Shown: positions 15,205 to 23,454 of the stretch, in pieces
Layout: the number at the start of each line of letters is the position of its first letter
Position numbering within the stretch: position 1 is the stretch's first letter
Assembly: GCF_900141705.1 (NCBI RefSeq)
Contig: NZ_FQYM01000003.1
Span: forward strand, 117,818 to 181,817
Length of the DNA stretch: 64,000 bases
From: Fibrobacter sp. UWP2
GTDB taxonomy: Bacteria; Fibrobacterota; Fibrobacteria; Fibrobacterales; Fibrobacteraceae
Direction: 5' to 3'
Notes under the pieces: generated by a model
Databases searched by the model: none
What the model saw: the letters and a program-made list of their open reading frames with translations, nothing else
What the model was told of the DNA's origin: nothing
Made by a program: the position numbers and the translations under genes

Positions 15205-15978
15205 TCAAAACTGCCTAAATTTGTCCAAAAACGCCAAAGTGTCGCTCTTCGAAAACAGGTTTTCGAAGTTGTCCAGGGCCTTTTTCATGGTCATGACGTC
15301 AATTTGGCCGGGGGCCTCGGCGGCTTCGATGGCGCCGTAGGTGAGGTTAGCCCCCTCCTTGAGACTCCACAGGCGGCTGGTGCGTCCGGTGTCGCCCATG
15401 GCGAACGCGGCGAACAGGTCAAAGTACTTGTTGTTCTTTTTGGTGAACTTGTACAGGCGGTCGCAGTCGTCCTCGGAGTTGCTCATGGCAGCGATCTTTA
15501 AGCCGTCGGCCTTGACGCGGCGCAGGTCGTCCACAAGCGTTTTGAGGACCATGTCGTTTGGAATACGGATAAAGTTGTGCTCCGAAACAAGGATCTTGGT
15601 GCCCCTCGGTTTGGCCATGGCCTTGAGGTCTGCGAACTGGGCGAGGCAGTCGCGTTCCAGGTCCAGCCATTCGGGTGCTTCGTCCGCCTCCAAAATTTTT
15701 TCCCAGAGTTCGGGGCGTGCCACGGCCTTGGCGTCGGGGAATTTTCCGCCGTCGCGCTTGAGGCGGATGGTGCCAATCTGCATGGCTTGTGGGGCGACCC
15801 GGCGAACTCGCGCCGAGAGCGATTCCCATTCTGCCTGTTCAAAAAAATCGTAGCGAATCTCGAGGGCGTTGCAGGCTTGCAGGTCCAAAAACACGGGGCT
15901 CAGGGAGTCCTGCTCAATAGCCTTGAGAATGGCGGGGCTCACAAGGCCCGCAAGAAATGTTTCGCTTAACTTTGGCAT
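15205..15978 (-). CDS. aroD: Type I 3-dehydroquinate dehydratase
   Basis: A 257-residue class I dehydroquinase (3-dehydroquinate to 3-dehydroshikimate, shikimate pathway). The N-terminal EIRYDFFE and TIRLKRDGGK match the family's substrate loops. SEHNF contains the catalytic His; GLKIAAM carries the Schiff-base Lys; GANLTYGAIEAAEAPGQI is the conserved C-terminal signature. aroA lies further along this window, not adjacent. The ATG at 15978 is preceded by GAGCC and, 6 nt upstream, a TATATT box, suggesting a leaderless transcript. Confidence 0.9.
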   Translation of the reverse strand: MPKLSETFLAGLVSPAILKAIEQDSLSPVFLDLQACNALEIRYDFFEQAEWESLSARVRRVAPQAMQIGTIRLKRDGGKFPDAKAVARPELWEKILEADEAPEWLDLERDCLAQFADLKAMAKPRGTKILVSEHNFIRIPNDMVLKTLVDDLRRVKADGLKIAAMSNSEDDCDRLYKFTKKNNKYFDLFAAFAMGDTGRTSRLWSLKEGANLTYGAIEAAEAPGQIDVMTMKKALDNFENLFSKSDTLAFLDKFRQF

Positions 15979-15984
15979 GGCTCA

Positions 15985-15990
15985 AATATA
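15985..15990 (-). promoter_or_regulatory. Candidate -10 box of leaderless aroD mRNA
   Basis: The minus strand reads CTATATTTGAGCCATG. TATATT ends 6 nt before ATG and no Shine-Dalgarno sequence is seen. Confidence 0.4.
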
Positions 15991-16077
15991 GTTGATATGG
16001 GACGTTTTTGGCTTAAACGGGGGCAAATATGCGTTCTGTTTTTTCTACATTGAGGGGTAAATAGAAAAGGAAGCTTT

Positions 16078-16659
16078 ATGGCAGATTGCAACGAAAAGAA
16101 AGAAGCCGAGACCCCGAGCATGATCAAGAAGGCCGAGGAGTACCTCGCCACCAAGCGTCGTGTGTTTTTGTGGGGCCAGGTCGATGACGAAAGCGCCGAA
16201 CGCATTGTGAAACAGCTCCTGTACCTGGATTCCCTGAACAACGATGACATCGTGTTCTTTATCAACAGCCCGGGCGGAGTCATTAGCAGCGGCCTTGCCA
16301 TTTACGATTGCATGAACGCTATCAAGAGCGATGTGGTCACAGTCTGCTGCGGTCAGGCAGCCTCGATGGGCGCCGTCTTGTTGACTGCCGGTGCCAAGGG
16401 CAAGCGCGCCGCATGGCCCAACGCCCGCATCATGATCCACCAGCCGCTCATCCATGGCGAAATCGTGGCGCCCGCGAGCGACATCCAGATCCAGGCCGAG
16501 GAAATGCTCCGCATCCGCGGCATTACGGGCAAGATTTTGGCCGAGACCAGTGGACATACCATGGAAGAGATTGACCGCGATACCGAACGCGACAACTTTA
16601 TGAGCGCCGAAGAGGCCAAGGCCTACGGCCTGGTCGACAAGGTCGAGAGCCTGATCTAA
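16078..16659 (+). CDS. clpP: ATP-dependent Clp protease proteolytic subunit
   Basis: A 193-residue ClpP. The catalytic triad is visible: Ser96 in GQAASMGAVL, His121 in MIHQPL, and Asp in the DRDTERDNF motif near 166-172. NSPGGVISSGLAIYD is the conserved turn after the first strand. AAGGAAG precedes ATG. Its stop overlaps the ftsY start by one base (TAATG), unlike the usual clpP-clpX arrangement. No clpX or trigger-factor gene adjoins, so this may be one of several ClpP paralogues, a point I cannot settle here. Confidence 0.93.
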   Translation: MADCNEKKEAETPSMIKKAEEYLATKRRVFLWGQVDDESAERIVKQLLYLDSLNNDDIVFFINSPGGVISSGLAIYDCMNAIKSDVVTVCCGQAASMGAVLLTAGAKGKRAAWPNARIMIHQPLIHGEIVAPASDIQIQAEEMLRIRGITGKILAETSGHTMEEIDRDTERDNFMSAEEAKAYGLVDKVESLI

Positions 16660-17579
16660 TGGGACTGTTTTCTGCCATCAAGAGTGGGCTCGCCAAGACC
16701 CGTGACGCCCTCGTGGGCGAACTCAAGGGGATTGTCGGCGCTGGTAAGATTACCGACGAGACTCTCGAAGAGTTGGAAGAGCACTTGATCAAGGCCGACG
16801 TGGGCGTGGAGGCTGCGTTCTTGTTGACGGATGCTTTGCGCGAACAGGCCCTGGGCAAATCGCTTACGACCGAGCAGGTGCTCGACATTATGCGCGGCGA
16901 GGCGGAACGCCTTTTGAAGGACCCGCCGCCGTTTGAACTCAAGGGCAAACCCCATGTGATTCTTGTAATTGGCGTGAATGGCGCCGGCAAGACGACGACC
17001 ATCGGCAAACTCGCCGCCCGCCTCAAGAACGAGGGCAAGAAGGTGATGATTGCCGCCTGCGATACGTTCCGTGCGGCGGCCATCGAGCAGCTCGAGACCT
17101 GGGCCGAGCGGAGCGGTGCCGAATTTGTGAAGCACCAGGAAGGCAGCGACCCTGCCGCGGTGGCATTTGACGCCTGCAATGCGGCTGTGGCCCGCGGTTG
17201 CGACGTGGTGCTCCTGGATACTGCCGGACGCCTCCACAACAAAGATTACTTGATGGAGGAACTCAAGAAGATTGTCCGTGTTGTCAGGAAGGTGAATCCG
17301 GATTTCCCGCACGACATGTGGCTTGTGATTGATGGCAATACGGGACAGAACACCATCAACCAGACCAAGATTTTTAACCAGAGCTTCCCCCTGACGGGAC
17401 TCGTGGTGACCAAGCTCGACGGCACGGCCCGTGGCGGTGCGGTACTCTCCATCGCGAGTTCGTTGCAGATCCCCATCCGCTGGATTGGCATGGGCGAACG
17501 CATTGACCAGTTGGTCCCCTTTAGCAAGGCCGAATACGTCGAAGGGCTTTTTGAAAGCGCCCTTGAAGAGCAACCGTAA
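16659..17579 (+). CDS. ftsY: Signal recognition particle receptor FtsY
   Basis: A 306-residue SRP GTPase, comprising only the N and G domains and lacking the long acidic A domain of E. coli. GTPase motifs: GVNGAGKTTTIGKLA (G1), DTFRAAAIEQL (insertion box), LLDTAGRLH (G3), TKLDGTARGG (G4) and GMGERIDQL (G5). The N-terminal MGLFSAIKSGLAKTRDAL could form the membrane-targeting amphipathic helix. It docks ribosome-nascent chain complexes at the translocon. It is second in an operon with clpP, followed by a lipoprotein, a thioredoxin-like protein and a glycosyltransferase. Confidence 0.94.
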   Translation: MGLFSAIKSGLAKTRDALVGELKGIVGAGKITDETLEELEEHLIKADVGVEAAFLLTDALREQALGKSLTTEQVLDIMRGEAERLLKDPPPFELKGKPHVILVIGVNGAGKTTTIGKLAARLKNEGKKVMIAACDTFRAAAIEQLETWAERSGAEFVKHQEGSDPAAVAFDACNAAVARGCDVVLLDTAGRLHNKDYLMEELKKIVRVVRKVNPDFPHDMWLVIDGNTGQNTINQTKIFNQSFPLTGLVVTKLDGTARGGAVLSIASSLQIPIRWIGMGERIDQLVPFSKAEYVEGLFESALEEQP

Positions 17580-17598
17580 CGGGGAGTCGGGTTTCGTG

Positions 17599-18000
17599 AT
17601 GTCCAAAGCTGTTCAATTTGCTTTTGCCTTGGGACTTTGCGGAATCCTGTTCGGGTTGTGTGCCTGCAAAAACGAGAACCCCGACATCGACGAGAAATTC
17701 ATTGCCGCCTATGTGGACATGCGCGTGGCCGAACAGATGTACGGCGTGACGTCGCCCATGACGCGCCTCTATCGCAAGGCGACTCTCAAAAAGTACGGCT
17801 ACACGCGTGAAAGCTTTTTGGCGGAGACCGACAAGATTTTGATGAACTCCGACTACTGGAAGCCCTTCCAGAATCGCGTGGTGGCCAGGCTCGACTCCGT
17901 ACTGGATCCGGAATCCTTTATCAAAAAGAAGGAAGAGGAGGCTGCCAAGGCGAAGGCCAAAAAAGAAAAGGTGGCTCCCAAGCCGGGGGAGGTCAAGTGA
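17599..18000 (+). CDS. Small lipoprotein of unknown function
   Basis: A 133-residue lipoprotein. The ATG at 17599 is chosen because it starts a signal sequence with a lipobox before Cys (GILFGLCACKNE). GGGGAG at 17581 is upstream. The body (about 25-110) is helical: IDEKFIAAYVDMRVAEQMYG, YRKATLKKYGYTRESFLAETDKI. This is reminiscent of DUF4296-type small lipoproteins of FCB bacteria, but that assignment is uncertain. The end is a Lys/Glu/Ala-rich tail. It overlaps the next gene start by one base, so translation is coupled within the clpP-ftsY operon. Confidence 0.65.
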   Translation: MSKAVQFAFALGLCGILFGLCACKNENPDIDEKFIAAYVDMRVAEQMYGVTSPMTRLYRKATLKKYGYTRESFLAETDKILMNSDYWKPFQNRVVARLDSVLDPESFIKKKEEEAAKAKAKKEKVAPKPGEVK

Positions 18001-18473
18001 TGCGCGTTGTTAAAATTTTGTTGATGGTACTTGTGTTGCTCGCTCCGGCGAGCTTTGCCGCGAAGGCAGCCCCCAAGCTGGTGCGCTGGGTGGGTTATGC
18101 CGAAGCCCTCGAAAAGGCGAAGGCGAGCAACAAGCTGGTTTTTGTGGACCTGTATGCCGACTGGTGCATCCCCTGCCGCGTGATGGACGCGAACGTGTAT
18201 AGCGACCCGACGGTAGCCTCCCTGTTGAACAACCGGTTTATCCCGGTAAAGCTGAATGCCGATTCCCAGGATACCATTGTGTGCGACGGGCAGTCCAAAA
18301 CGGTGCAACGCTGCTATTTTGACGTTTGGGAATTGAGCGCCTTGCCTGCCTTTGTGCTGATAGCGCCCAAGGGACTTACTATACTTACGGTAACGGATTC
18401 CATGAGTCCCCAGGAAATGCAGATGCTTTTGTATCAGTTCCTGGAAAAAGAAAAAGAGTGGATTGAACGATGA
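18000..18473 (+). CDS. Periplasmic thioredoxin-like protein
   Basis: A 157-residue exported protein with a signal peptide (MRVVKILLMVLVLLAPASFAAKA). The thioredoxin fold contains the active site YADWCIPCRVMD (WCxxC) and the cis-Pro segment LSALPAFVLI. It resembles the gamma domain of DsbD and the DUF255/thioredoxin_7 group rather than cytosolic thioredoxin. An insertion with two extra Cys (DTIVCDGQSKTVQRC) precedes the cis-Pro strand and may form an additional disulfide. It is probably a thiol reductase for envelope proteins. GGAGG precedes ATG. The 3' end overlaps the glycosyltransferase by 4 nt. Confidence 0.82.
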   Translation: MRVVKILLMVLVLLAPASFAAKAAPKLVRWVGYAEALEKAKASNKLVFVDLYADWCIPCRVMDANVYSDPTVASLLNNRFIPVKLNADSQDTIVCDGQSKTVQRCYFDVWELSALPAFVLIAPKGLTILTVTDSMSPQEMQMLLYQFLEKEKEWIER

Positions 18474-20101
18474 GCGATCAAGTCTTGCTGTATTTGCAAA
18501 TAGCCTTTTGGGTGCTCCTGTTTTTGCTGGTGCACTGCTACGGCCTGTTCCCGGTGACGCTCCCGTTTGTGAGTGAACTCTTCAAGCGCCGCCGCCGTGA
18601 CGAGATCGAGAACTTTGAACTGCCGCACGTTTCCCTTTTGATTTCGGCGTATAACGAAGAAGCGGTTATTGAACGTAAGATCCAGAACATTCTGGAAATC
18701 GACTACCCCAAGGAGAAATTGGAGGTGCTGATTGGCGACGACGGTTCTGCCGATAAGACGGCGGAGATCGTAGCCCGCTATGCCGACCGTGGGATCACCC
18801 TGGTCAAGGCGCCCAAGAACGCGGGCAAGGCGGCGATGCTCAACCGCCTGCAAAAAATCGCGAGCGGCGAGATTCTTGTGTTCTGCGACGCCAACACCAT
18901 GTTCTTCCCCAATGTGGTCCGCAAGCTGGTGGCGCCCTTCAAAGACAAAAAGATCGGCTGTACCTGCGGTCACTTGATCCTCTCCGACAAGAGCGGGAGC
19001 GTGCTTGGCCGTGGCGAGAGCTCGTACTGGGATTTGGAGTCTGAAATCAAGAAGTTCGAGGGAATTTTGGACCGCCTCATGGGCGGAAACGGCGCCCTGT
19101 ACGCCATTCGTAAGGAATTATATACCGAACTCCCGACCAAGAAGAGCATCATGGACGACTTCTTTATTACGACGAAGATTTTGCAGAAGGGCTTCTTTTG
19201 CACGTTCATCGCGAGCGCCATCGGTACGGAGCAGACCTCCAAGGAAGGCGAGGGCGAGTACCGCCGCAAGGTGCGCATTGGCCGCGCGAATTTCAACTAC
19301 CTGCTCTCTTACCTGCCCTTGCTGAACCCGTTCAAGCCGCTACTCGCATACTTATTCCTCTCGCACAAGTTCTTGCGCTGGTTCTCTCCGCATATCGTCA
19401 TTTTGCTGTTCATACTCAATGCGCTGCTTTTGACGAGCGGTCCTGTGTACCAGGCTACCTTTGCTATAATGGTCTTGGTGCTGTTGGTTTGCGTGACCAA
19501 GGTTATCCCGAGTGCCTACTACTTTATGTCGATGAATATCGCAATGCTCAAAGGGTTCTTCCTTTCGTTCTGCCGCGAAAAGAGCGGCGGCTGGGCGCGT
19601 GAAGCCCGCAGTGACGACGACGCCCCGGCGACGGTTGGCGCTGCCAAACTTTTGCCTTTGATTGCGGCGGGAGTCTTGGCCTTGAGTTCTGCTCCGGCAA
19701 ACGCGTTTACCGTAGACGTGCAGGGCGGCGTGGTGAACCACATTAGCGACATTACCGAGTTCAACCTCAATGTTTATGGCCACTGGTGGTATGCGATAGA
19801 CCAAATGCTCTTTGTGGGCGTGGGCAGCGGCTACCAGGAAATCGACAACGACGCCCTCATCCCTTTGAGCGCCGCCGCCTGGATCCGTCTCCCGATTGGC
19901 GGGCAAACGCTCCCGGTGGTTGTGGGCGACTTTGGCTACCTCTTTGGTGGCGACCATCAAATGTTCTGGAGAGCCGGTGGCGGCTTCGACATAAAGAACG
20001 GCGATTACTCGTCTATCTTGCTCATGGGCGGTTACGAATTCCTGGACCATGCAGGCAAAGGCTATGTTTACCTGCAGGCCGGAATCTTGATAGAACTGTA
20101 G
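18470..20101 (+). CDS. Membrane glycosyltransferase 2 fused to a signal-like segment and beta-rich domain
   Basis: A 543-residue protein. An N-terminal membrane helix (about 5-30) precedes a GT2 domain (about 50-280): SAYNEEAVIE, IGDDGSADKTAEI, FCDANT, GGNGALYAIRKE and a DDFFITTK acceptor Asp. A later QTSKEGEGEYRRKVRIGRAN resembles the Q/R-x-x-R-W region of processive synthases. Several membrane helices follow (about 300-375). Unusually, residues about 388-413 read like a second signal peptide (KLLPLIAAGVLALSSAPANAF). About 130 beta-rich residues follow (GHWWYAIDQMLFVGVGSGYQ), resembling a small outer-membrane barrel. The enzyme probably polymerises or transfers a surface sugar. An internal TTG start for the last domain cannot be excluded. 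Confidence 0.75.
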   Translation: MSDQVLLYLQIAFWVLLFLLVHCYGLFPVTLPFVSELFKRRRRDEIENFELPHVSLLISAYNEEAVIERKIQNILEIDYPKEKLEVLIGDDGSADKTAEIVARYADRGITLVKAPKNAGKAAMLNRLQKIASGEILVFCDANTMFFPNVVRKLVAPFKDKKIGCTCGHLILSDKSGSVLGRGESSYWDLESEIKKFEGILDRLMGGNGALYAIRKELYTELPTKKSIMDDFFITTKILQKGFFCTFIASAIGTEQTSKEGEGEYRRKVRIGRANFNYLLSYLPLLNPFKPLLAYLFLSHKFLRWFSPHIVILLFILNALLLTSGPVYQATFAIMVLVLLVCVTKVIPSAYYFMSMNIAMLKGFFLSFCREKSGGWAREARSDDDAPATVGAAKLLPLIAAGVLALSSAPANAFTVDVQGGVVNHISDITEFNLNVYGHWWYAIDQMLFVGVGSGYQEIDNDALIPLSAAAWIRLPIGGQTLPVVVGDFGYLFGGDHQMFWRAGGGFDIKNGDYSSILLMGGYEFLDHAGKGYVYLQAGILIEL

Positions 20102-20178
20102 CAGTTGGAGTCGCGGCCTTCGACCGCTTTGAGGTGTGAGGTGTACTCACTACTCACTACACATTGCGACGAAGTCGC

Positions 20179-21255
20179 TCATCCCTTGGCGAGCATTTCC
20201 ATGAGCTCCTTGTCGAGGCGCTCTGGGTTGTTGTACTGTTCCAAGCTGTTGTGGAGCGATTCGCCCTTGGAGACCAGGCCAAAGTCCAGGTTCTTGTAGT
20301 TCCAGTAGCTAAAGCCCACGTCGGCTTCGCGCAGAATGTCGAGGAAGTCGCGCATCCAAGCGAGTTGGTACTTGCGCGGAACCTGGACGTAGACGCCGAA
20401 CTCGTTGCAGCTTACGGGCAGGTCGTACTTGGCGCGGAAATCGAGGGCGTTTTGGATGCTTGCCTGGAGCCTTGCCTTGTCCCACTTGCCGTACTCGTAG
20501 TTGAGGCGTACGCCGTCGGTTCCTTCGGGTGCCGCGTAGTCGCCGGGCCAGCTGCGTTCCTGGTGGAAGAACGGATCCTTGATCCATTCCGCCTTTTGGT
20601 GGGTGAAGCTCACGGGCGTGTAGGTGTGGAAACTGTAGATGGCGTTGTCGTCGTCCATCGGGGTGAGGAATTCAAATTCCTTTGCGCTGTTCCACTTGTT
20701 GCTACCGACCACAATGGTGTTCTTGGGGGCGTGCTTCCTTATGGCCCAAAAGATTTCGTCTTTTACTTTGTCCCAAACCTTGGAGTCGCTGCCGGCGGGC
20801 TCGTTCAAAAGCTCCATCATCACGCGGCTTTCGTTGCAATAGCGTTCGGCCATGTAAGACCAAATGTCGCATGTCTTTTTGCGTGCGGCGGGATCGGCAA
20901 AAAACGCCTGCTCCGTGGAACACCCCAGGTGGAAGTCGTGCCCCGGGCATTTGTGCAGGTCCAGAATCACGTCCAGGTCGGCTGTTTGGATTTCTTTGAG
21001 AGCCTTGTCCAAAAGCCCAAAGACCTCCTCGTTGGGCTTGCTGGCGTCGTCACTGTCAAAAACGTTAAAGTAGTCCACCGGGAGCCTGACGTGGTTGAAC
21101 CCCGCCTCGCGGATGCGCTTGAAATCGCTTGCGCCGATGAACGTCTTTATGTGTTGGATGACCCCTGGAAAGAGGGCGGGGTCTTTTTCCTGGATGCAGT
21201 CGACCTGACTGAACCAGCCACCCAAATTCACTCCGCGTAGTCTTTCCTTTTTCAT
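20179..21255 (-). CDS. GH5-family glycoside hydrolase, no signal peptide
   Basis: A 358-residue (beta/alpha)8 enzyme. The ATG at 21255 is preferred over an upstream TTG because the GH5 fold starts directly with LRGVNLGGWFS. The acid/base Glu is in MMELLNEPAGS and the nucleophile in VSCNEFGVY; HTYTPVSF and FSYWNYKN are other family landmarks. The absence of any export signal implies a cytoplasmic enzyme, perhaps cleaving imported cello-oligosaccharides or beta-1,3-glucosides. It follows the small hypothetical gene by 54 nt. The 77 nt beyond its end (20102-20178) hold only short CACTACTCAC-like repeats. Confidence 0.82.
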   Translation of the reverse strand: MKKERLRGVNLGGWFSQVDCIQEKDPALFPGVIQHIKTFIGASDFKRIREAGFNHVRLPVDYFNVFDSDDASKPNEEVFGLLDKALKEIQTADLDVILDLHKCPGHDFHLGCSTEQAFFADPAARKKTCDIWSYMAERYCNESRVMMELLNEPAGSDSKVWDKVKDEIFWAIRKHAPKNTIVVGSNKWNSAKEFEFLTPMDDDNAIYSFHTYTPVSFTHQKAEWIKDPFFHQERSWPGDYAAPEGTDGVRLNYEYGKWDKARLQASIQNALDFRAKYDLPVSCNEFGVYVQVPRKYQLAWMRDFLDILREADVGFSYWNYKNLDFGLVSKGESLHNSLEQYNNPERLDKELMEMLAKG

Positions 21256-21309
21256 TTTGTCATCCCATGTGTTTGCAGCCGGAATTGGATGCAACTTGCT
21301 TTGCAAGAT

Positions 21310-21600
21310 CTATTCGTCAATAACCTTCAAGTCTTCTTCGGCGATGTTCAAGTCCATAATGACTTCCATGTCGTCGGGAAGGTTGTAAAAATCAACCACG
21401 AGGCCGACCTTCTTGTCTTCGTCCTTTTGCTTTTCAAATTGGACGACGTCGTAAATCTTCATTTTGACAACGGCTTCCTGGGTTACAGGAATCTCGATGG
21501 TCATGCCCTTGCTAATGGGCCCCTCTATGATTTTGCCTTTGAACACCAGGCTGGTTTTGTCTTCGCCCAGCGAGGTCTTTTTCACGTGAAATACAGCCAT
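21310..21600 (-). CDS. Conserved-looking small protein, unknown
   Basis: A 96-residue soluble protein I do not recognise. It is beta-rich (AVFHVKKTSLGEDKTSLVFKGKIIEGPISKGMTIEIPV), a pattern like the second (OB/beta-barrel) domain of EF-Tu-type factors. The C-terminal third is acidic (DDMEVIMDLNIAEEDLKVIDE). No Cys, signal peptide or membrane helix is present. It lies upstream of the GH5 gene on the same strand, with 54 nt between, and could be cotranscribed. Codon use is like its neighbours. Confidence 0.5.
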   Translation of the reverse strand: MAVFHVKKTSLGEDKTSLVFKGKIIEGPISKGMTIEIPVTQEAVVKMKIYDVVQFEKQKDEDKKVGLVVDFYNLPDDMEVIMDLNIAEEDLKVIDE

Positions 21601-21683
21601 TATACCTTAGCCATTCTCGTTTATTTTTCGGTTAATTCTTTAGCGGTCTTCCAAATACCACACATAAAAGTTAACTTTTTTAC

Positions 21684-22502
21684 ATGGCTCTTCGAGTTGG
21701 ACGAATCCCTTTTTTAGTGTGTGCGCCGTTTTTCCATGACTTTTTAGGGCGCGAGAGCGAATTCCCCGATGTGGAATTTGTGGATGGTCCGCCTAGTGCG
21801 CACAACGCGGGGCTTAAGGACGGAAGCATCCACTTATCGCCGGCGTCGTCGATTACGTTTGCACAAAAACCGGGGGCGTTCGTGCTTTCACCTACGCTTT
21901 GCACGTCGTGCTCGTTCGAAGTCCGCTCCGTAAAACTGTTTTCGCAGTTCCCCATAGAACAACTGGGAGGGAAGTCGGTCCGGCTCACTTCGCAAAGCAA
22001 GACTTCTGTCGCCCTTTTGCGCATTTTGCTCGAAATGCGGTATGGGCTCAATCCTCTCTATGTGGAAGGCCTTGCCGCGGAGCCGGGTGACGACGCTTGC
22101 CTTTTGATTGGCGACTTGGCGCTAGAAGAAAACGAACGCGACCGCTTTGCCTACAAGTACGACTTGGGGACGCTTTGGCAGGACTGGCAAGGGCTCCCGT
22201 TTGTGTTTGGCGCGTGGATTATTGCCAAGGAGGCGTTGGAGCCCGCGTTGCTGCCCCCCTTGGAAAACTACCTGGAATGTACCGAGATAGGCATTGAGCG
22301 GTTCCGCGCAAACCCCAAGACCGCCCTGGACCGCTGGCTTGCAAAATACCCTGTGAAACTCCCTCGCCAGGTGGTGGAGGACTATTACCGGGTGATAGAC
22401 TACCGCTTTACCGACGAACGCAAGCAGTCGCTGCGCGTTTTCTTTGATTTTGCGGCTCGCATGGGGCTGGTGGATGTTGCCCCCGAACTCGAATTCTTAT
22501 AG
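21684..22502 (+). CDS. mqnA: Chorismate dehydratase MqnA
   Basis: A 272-residue MqnA-like protein. It has the periplasmic-binding-protein-like fold used in the futalosine menaquinone route, where it turns chorismate into 3-enolpyruvyl-benzoate. Landmarks are LRVGRIPFLVCAPFF, the GPPSAHNAGLKDGSIHLSPASS segment (asparagine and SS of the active site), SPTLCTSCSFEVRSVKLFS and LTSQSKTSVALLRILLE, then LLIGDLAL. No other mqn genes are next to it. It fits an anaerobe using menaquinone for fumarate reduction. No clear Shine-Dalgarno sequence precedes ATG. Confidence 0.88.
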   Translation: MALRVGRIPFLVCAPFFHDFLGRESEFPDVEFVDGPPSAHNAGLKDGSIHLSPASSITFAQKPGAFVLSPTLCTSCSFEVRSVKLFSQFPIEQLGGKSVRLTSQSKTSVALLRILLEMRYGLNPLYVEGLAAEPGDDACLLIGDLALEENERDRFAYKYDLGTLWQDWQGLPFVFGAWIIAKEALEPALLPPLENYLECTEIGIERFRANPKTALDRWLAKYPVKLPRQVVEDYYRVIDYRFTDERKQSLRVFFDFAARMGLVDVAPELEFL

Positions 22503-22537
22503 TTTTTAGTAATATATGGACTAAATAGAGAGGGATT

Positions 22538-23404
22538 ATGGTTGAAGAGAAAATTCTTGTCGTCGACGACAATGCCGAAGTGCTGGAAAAAACGCGGAAT
22601 CTGCTTTCGCAGGTGGGCTACAGCGTGATTATGTGCCATTCCGGCGAGGAGGCCCTGGCGCTCTTGAACAAGGAACGCGTGGACTTGGTCCTTTTGGACA
22701 TCAACATGCCGAGCTTGAATGGCTACGAGGTGTGCCTGCGCATTCGCCAAAGTTTTGCCTTGGATGACTTGCCGATTATTTTCCTCACCAGCCGCGAGGA
22801 TTCCGATAGCGTGACCAAGGGCTTCCATGCCGGCGCGTCGGATTTTGTGAGCAAGAACGCCCTTGCCGATATTTTGCTTTCGCGAGTCAACGTTCACATC
22901 CGCTTGGCGAGGACGCTCCGCTTTTTGCGCGACATCTCGCTGACCGACGATTTGACCGGCTGTTACAACCGTCGCCACGCCATGTACTCGTTGCGCGAAT
23001 TGTTTGCCCGCAGCAAGCGTTACGGGACTCCGTTCTCCCTCATTTACTTTGACTTGAACGGACTCAAGATTGTGAACGACAAGTACGGGCACCAGGCGGG
23101 CGACTTGTTGCTTCGCTCTGTGGTGAACGCCTGCAAAAAGCTGTTGCGCGAATCTGACTTGCTGTTCCGTATGGGTGGCGATGAGTTCATGGTGCTTTGC
23201 CCCGATACAGATAAACGCGGAGCCTTTATTTGTGCCGAACGTATGCAGGAAGCGGTGAAGGCGGTGACCATTGTGGACCAGACGGTGACATTCGCCTATG
23301 GCATTGCGCACTCGAACGAAGACTACAAGGACATGGATGAGATGCTCCACAGTGCCGATTCTTCGATGTACGACTGCAAAAAGAAAATGCACTCGGGCAA
23401 GTAA
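22538..23404 (+). CDS. Response regulator with GGDEF (diguanylate cyclase)
   Basis: A 288-residue two-domain protein. The receiver domain (about 5-120) has DDNAE, the phospho-acceptor Asp54 in LLDINMP, and FLTSRED with a Thr/Ser-Lys pair. The GGDEF domain (about 130-285) retains the active motif GGDEF (213-217). An RESD inhibitory I-site sits exactly five residues before it (204-207), so product feedback by cyclic-di-GMP is expected. It would make cyclic-di-GMP on phosphorylation. No histidine kinase is adjacent. GAGAGGG precedes ATG. Confidence 0.92.
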   Translation: MVEEKILVVDDNAEVLEKTRNLLSQVGYSVIMCHSGEEALALLNKERVDLVLLDINMPSLNGYEVCLRIRQSFALDDLPIIFLTSREDSDSVTKGFHAGASDFVSKNALADILLSRVNVHIRLARTLRFLRDISLTDDLTGCYNRRHAMYSLRELFARSKRYGTPFSLIYFDLNGLKIVNDKYGHQAGDLLLRSVVNACKKLLRESDLLFRMGGDEFMVLCPDTDKRGAFICAERMQEAVKAVTIVDQTVTFAYGIAHSNEDYKDMDEMLHSADSSMYDCKKKMHSGK

Positions 23405-23454
23405 AGCCGATTTTCTACTTGCCGCTTGTGAAATTTTTGCCTGAATGTAGAAGG

